51,913 nt of DNA, taken from assembly GCA_964431545.1 (NCBI GenBank), contig CAYSLC010000011.1, positions 1-51,913 on the forward strand, in the 5' to 3' direction. A program made the position numbers and the translations under genes. The notes under the pieces are model-generated. The model ran no database searches and was not told the origin of the DNA. It worked only from the letters and a program-made list of their open reading frames with translations. Origin of the DNA: CAYSLC01 sp964431545. GTDB taxonomy: Bacteria > Desulfobacterota > Desulfobacteria > Desulfobacterales > JAABSP01. Positions 49,734 to 51,913 of this stretch are shown in pieces. The first letter of the stretch is position 1. Every line of letters starts with the position of its first letter.

Positions 49734-50816
49734 GTGCGGGTCCTCTTCCTGGAGCCCTTTTACGGCGGCTCCCACCGGGAGTTCGCCGACGGCCTGAAGG
49801 AGAACTCCCGCCATGAGGTGGACCTCCGTACCCTGCCGCCCCGGTTCTGGAAGTGGCGGATGCGGGGGGCGGCGCTCCACTTCTTCCGGGAGGTCCCCGA
49901 CCCGGAGGCCTATGACGCCCTCCTGGTCACCGGGCTCCTCTCCCTGGCCGACCTCAAGGCCCTCTGGGGGGCCCGGTGCCCGCCCTCGGCGGTTTACTTC
50001 CACGAGACCCAGCTCACCTACCCCCTGGCGCCGGGGGAGCGGATGGACTACCAGTACGGCTTCACCGACATCACCACCGCCCTGGCCGCCGACCGTGTGG
50101 TCTTCAACTCCCGGACCCACCGGGACGTCTTCTTCCGGGATCTGCCGCTTTTTCTCTCCCGGATGCCCGAATACCGCCCCCGCTGGGTCGTGGGGGCGAT
50201 CCGGGAGAAAGCCCGGGTCCTCCATCCCGGGTGCCGCTTTCCCGTAGCGGTGGAGCGGGAGCCCGAGGCGCCGACCGACCCGCTGGTGATCTGGAACCAC
50301 CGGTGGGAGTTCGACAAGAACCCGGAGGCCTTCTTCGCGGCCCTGGACGCGGCCGCGGCGGCCGGGCGCCGGTTCCGGGTCGCCCTGTTGGGGGAGGAGT
50401 ACAGCCGCCGGCCCGAGGTCTTCTCCAGAGCCCGGGAGCGGTACGGCGACCGGGTCGTCCGGTTCGGCCACGAACCCGACCGGGAGGCGTACCTCGACTG
50501 GCTGCGTCGGGGACATCTGGTGGTCTCCACGGCGATCCAGGAGAACTTCGGCATGGCCGTGGCCGAGGCGGTCCGGTGCGGCTGTTTTCCGCTCCTGCCG
50601 GACCGGCTCTCCTATCCCGAAATCATTCCGGAACGGTACCACGGGGCGGTGCTCTACCGGGACGACGCGGACCTCGCCCAACGACTGTGCCGGTTCCTGG
50701 CGGAGCCGGAGCCGTTTCTGGCATCGACTCCGGCGCTCTCCGGGGCGATGGCGGCCTACGGGTGGGACCGGACCATCGACCGATACGACGACCTTTTGGA
50801 GGGGCTGGCCCGATGA
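49734..50816 (+). CDS. QTMAN/GTDC1-like tRNA-queuosine mannosyltransferase family protein
   Basis: 360 aa, GT-B fold with an N-terminal DUF3524-type domain: RVLFLEPFYGGSHREFADGL, YFHETQLTYPL and FTDITTALAADRVVFNSRTH. The GT4-like C-terminal half has IWNHRWEFDKNPEAFF, RFGHEPDREAYLDWL and VVSTAIQENFGMAVAEAVRCG. The animal homologue GTDC1 (QTMAN) mannosylates queuosine in tRNA-Asp; bacterial activity is inferred. The start is GTG, 7 nt after the dehydrogenase stop. It overlaps the thioesterase gene by 4 nt. Confidence 0.85.
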   Translation: MRVLFLEPFYGGSHREFADGLKENSRHEVDLRTLPPRFWKWRMRGAALHFFREVPDPEAYDALLVTGLLSLADLKALWGARCPPSAVYFHETQLTYPLAPGERMDYQYGFTDITTALAADRVVFNSRTHRDVFFRDLPLFLSRMPEYRPRWVVGAIREKARVLHPGCRFPVAVEREPEAPTDPLVIWNHRWEFDKNPEAFFAALDAAAAAGRRFRVALLGEEYSRRPEVFSRARERYGDRVVRFGHEPDREAYLDWLRRGHLVVSTAIQENFGMAVAEAVRCGCFPLLPDRLSYPEIIPERYHGAVLYRDDADLAQRLCRFLAEPEPFLASTPALSGAMAAYGWDRTIDRYDDLLEGLAR

Positions 50817-51280
50817 GAACCCCCAATCCGGCCCACGTGGCCGCCGTCCGGGAGTTGATCGCCCGGTCCCCCTTTCCGGCCCTGCTCTCCATGGCGCCGG
50901 GGGAGATCGCCCCCGGCCGGGCGACCCTGGAGATCCCAGTCGAACGGAAGCACACTCAGCTTCTAGGGGTCGTCCACGGCGGGGTCCTGGCCTCCCTCAT
51001 CGACACGGCCGCGTTCTGGTCCGTCTACTTCTGCCTGGACGATCCCGGCGACTGGCTGGTCACGGTGGACCTCCGGCTCAACTTCCTGGACACGGCCCGG
51101 GAGGGGACCCTGACGGCCACGGGCAGGCGGAAATGGGCCGGGGCGACGATCTGCTACGCCGTGGCCGAGGTGGCGGACGAAGCCGGCAACCTTCTGGCCC
51201 ACGGCGCGGCCACCCTGATGGTCCTGAAGAACCGGAGTCCGGCCAGGCGGCTCGGGTTCCCGTCGAAATTTCTCGATTGA
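50813..51280 (+). CDS. PaaI-type hotdog thioesterase
   Basis: 155 aa single hotdog domain. The active-site region is LLGVVHGGVLASLIDTAAFW (about 44-63), followed by VTVDLRLNFLDTAREGTL and a late ICYAVAEVADEAGNLLAHGAATL. Members hydrolyse acyl- or aryl-CoA esters in the cytoplasm. The start ATG overlaps the preceding stop (ATGA). Substrate unknown. Confidence 0.88.
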   Translation: MRTPNPAHVAAVRELIARSPFPALLSMAPGEIAPGRATLEIPVERKHTQLLGVVHGGVLASLIDTAAFWSVYFCLDDPGDWLVTVDLRLNFLDTAREGTLTATGRRKWAGATICYAVAEVADEAGNLLAHGAATLMVLKNRSPARRLGFPSKFLD

Positions 51281-51305
51281 TTCGGCTTGGGTCGATTCCT
51301 ATAAT
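51277..51305 (+). promoter_or_regulatory. Promoter for the DUF2892 gene
   Basis: TTGATT (51277-51282), a 17-bp spacer and a perfect TATAAT (51300-51305). The -35 overlaps the thioesterase stop; the predicted leader is about 100 nt. Confidence 0.7.
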
Positions 51306-51413
51306 GGAAATCGGGATCTTCTCCGCTCCGCCAGCGGAAAGGGCGGCGGATCCCCCAGCTCCCGGCGCCGTACAGAAGATGAGGGCCGGAACCTCAACCG
51401 AAAGGAGGAACCC

Positions 51414-51617
51414 ATGACCATCGATCGCGTCGTCCTGGCCTTTGCGGGGACCATGATCCTGATCTCTCTCCTGCTGGCGGTCTACCACTCCATCCACTGG
51501 CTCTGGTTCACCGCTTTCGTGGGGGCCAACCTGCTCCAGTCCGCCTTCACCGGATTCTGTCCCCTGGTGAAGATCCTCAAGCCCCTTGGAGTGAAGCCGG
51601 GCAAGGCGTTCGAATAG
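51414..51617 (+). CDS. DUF2892 (YgaP-like) membrane protein
   Basis: 67 aa with two hydrophobic helices (VVLAFAGTMILISLLLAVYH and WLWFTAFVGANLLQSAFTGF), then CPLVKILKPLGV. This matches the small YgaP-type transmembrane module often linked to rhodanese or sulfur-handling proteins, here without a rhodanese. AAAGGAGGAA lies 4 nt before the ATG, and a near-consensus promoter precedes it. Confidence 0.85.
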   Translation: MTIDRVVLAFAGTMILISLLLAVYHSIHWLWFTAFVGANLLQSAFTGFCPLVKILKPLGVKPGKAFE

Positions 51618-51879
51618 AAGCGTTCCACATGGAACCTTTCGAGGGGCGGATCCTACGGTCCCTGCGGTCCCAGGATGGGCAAAACCTGATCAGCCAGGCT
51701 GGTGCCCTGAAAGGGAAATCCCTCCTCCTTTTTTCCTGAACCTCTCGGCAATCGTCATCGCTGCCGCATCTCTTTTGGATGCGTGGATATCCTGTATCCT
51801 CATGGACAGGATCAGCTCCATACACCCTGACGGTCAATGCCGCCAATAAACCAGGCACAAGGATCTTGACAAAATCCAT
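51577..51879 (-). CDS. Doubtful 100-aa gene near the window end
   Basis: The N-terminus resembles a signal peptide (MDFVKILVPGLLAALTVRVY), and two Cys and many charged residues follow (CGSDDDC). There is no ribosome site, the 3' end runs antisense to the DUF2892 gene, and the last third is Arg-rich like a shadow frame. The rest of the interval 51618-51913 holds a perfect palindrome GTTCCA-CA-TGGAAC (51622-51635) and AGGGAAATCCCT (51712-51723), but no recognised gene. Confidence 0.15.
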   Translation of the reverse strand: MDFVKILVPGLLAALTVRVYGADPVHEDTGYPRIQKRCGSDDDCREVQEKRRRDFPFRAPAWLIRFCPSWDRRDRRIRPSKGSMWNASIRTPCPASLQGA

Positions 51880-51913
51880 CGTGTCGGATAATGCAAACCC
51901 GTTTTACGGCGGT

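Noticed and set aside
51712..51734. AGGGAAATCCCT plus six T as a terminator, or as another LuxR-type site
   Set aside because: The stem would have a two-base loop and only 5 bp, the T-run is displaced, and a single site without a partner is weak evidence for regulation.

Overview
The window is GC-rich chromosomal DNA from a Gram-negative anaerobe, most likely a member of the Desulfobacterota (sulfate-reducer-like deltaproteobacteria). This is inferred from several genes together: a rubrerythrin, an Fe-S/DUF3786 protein, the short GNAT-type N-acetylglutamate synthase combined with a bifunctional-type ArgJ, a probable small selenoprotein, and an LPS inner-core gene cluster. Species cannot be named from sequence alone. 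I see no CRISPR array, no insertion sequence, no prophage and no rRNA. There is one tRNA, tRNA-Ala(GGC).

Layout. 0-11.4 kb (all minus strand): a TMEM43-family membrane protein with a duplicated domain, then a tightly packed run (ABC ATPase, ABC permease, alpha/beta hydrolase, 73-aa unknown, membrane-anchored TPR protein, large secreted or periplasmic TPR-CHAT peptidase), followed by an LprI-domain protein and a rubrerythrin. 11.5-15.4 kb: YhdH/AcuI reductase, a His-rich small protein, the N-acetylglutamate synthase with a possibly leaderless promoter, and two unknown proteins. 15.1-20.9 kb: housekeeping run AI-2E exporter-type protein, gyrA, gpsA, radC and a Cys-motif protein. 21.1-23.6 kb: a 52-aa membrane peptide, acetyl-CoA acetyltransferase and a divergent NRDE protein. 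23.7-33.7 kb: nine LPS-core/lipid A genes (lpxL, waaF, waaC, a GT39-like membrane protein, waaG-like, waaP, waaQ-like, GT4, GT2). Every junction overlaps, and the run sits behind one near-consensus promoter. 33.8-38.0 kb: tRNA-Ala, an M20 peptidase, a DUF3786 protein behind a strong promoter with an operator-like dyad, a zinc-ribbon membrane protein, and truA. 38.1-40.7 kb: an AT-rich segment of unknown genes with palindromes. 40.8-44.7 kb: a hybrid histidine kinase and a LuxR-type response regulator (convergent, overlapping), an AEC transporter, and a 59-codon dual-CXXC gene with an in-frame TGA followed by a SECIS-like hairpin. 44.8-51.9 kb: argJ, an RluB/E/F-type pseudouridine synthase, a small NTPase, a radical SAM protein, a nucleotide-sugar dehydrogenase, a QTMAN/GTDC1-like glycosyltransferase, a thioesterase and a DUF2892 protein.

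How the genes fit together. Arginine synthesis is represented twice, by the acetylglutamate synthase at 13 kb and ArgJ at 45 kb. The LPS run is a coherent envelope pathway. The most interesting candidates for new biology are: (1) the probable selenoprotein at 44491-44670; (2) the six-gene CHAT-peptidase, membrane-TPR, 73-aa, hydrolase and ABC-transporter operon; (3) the AT-rich segment, whose left part carries one copy of a ~40-bp repeat whose partner lies 6.5 kb away just upstream of argJ. Functions assigned by family resemblance rest on motif reading only; no database search was possible.
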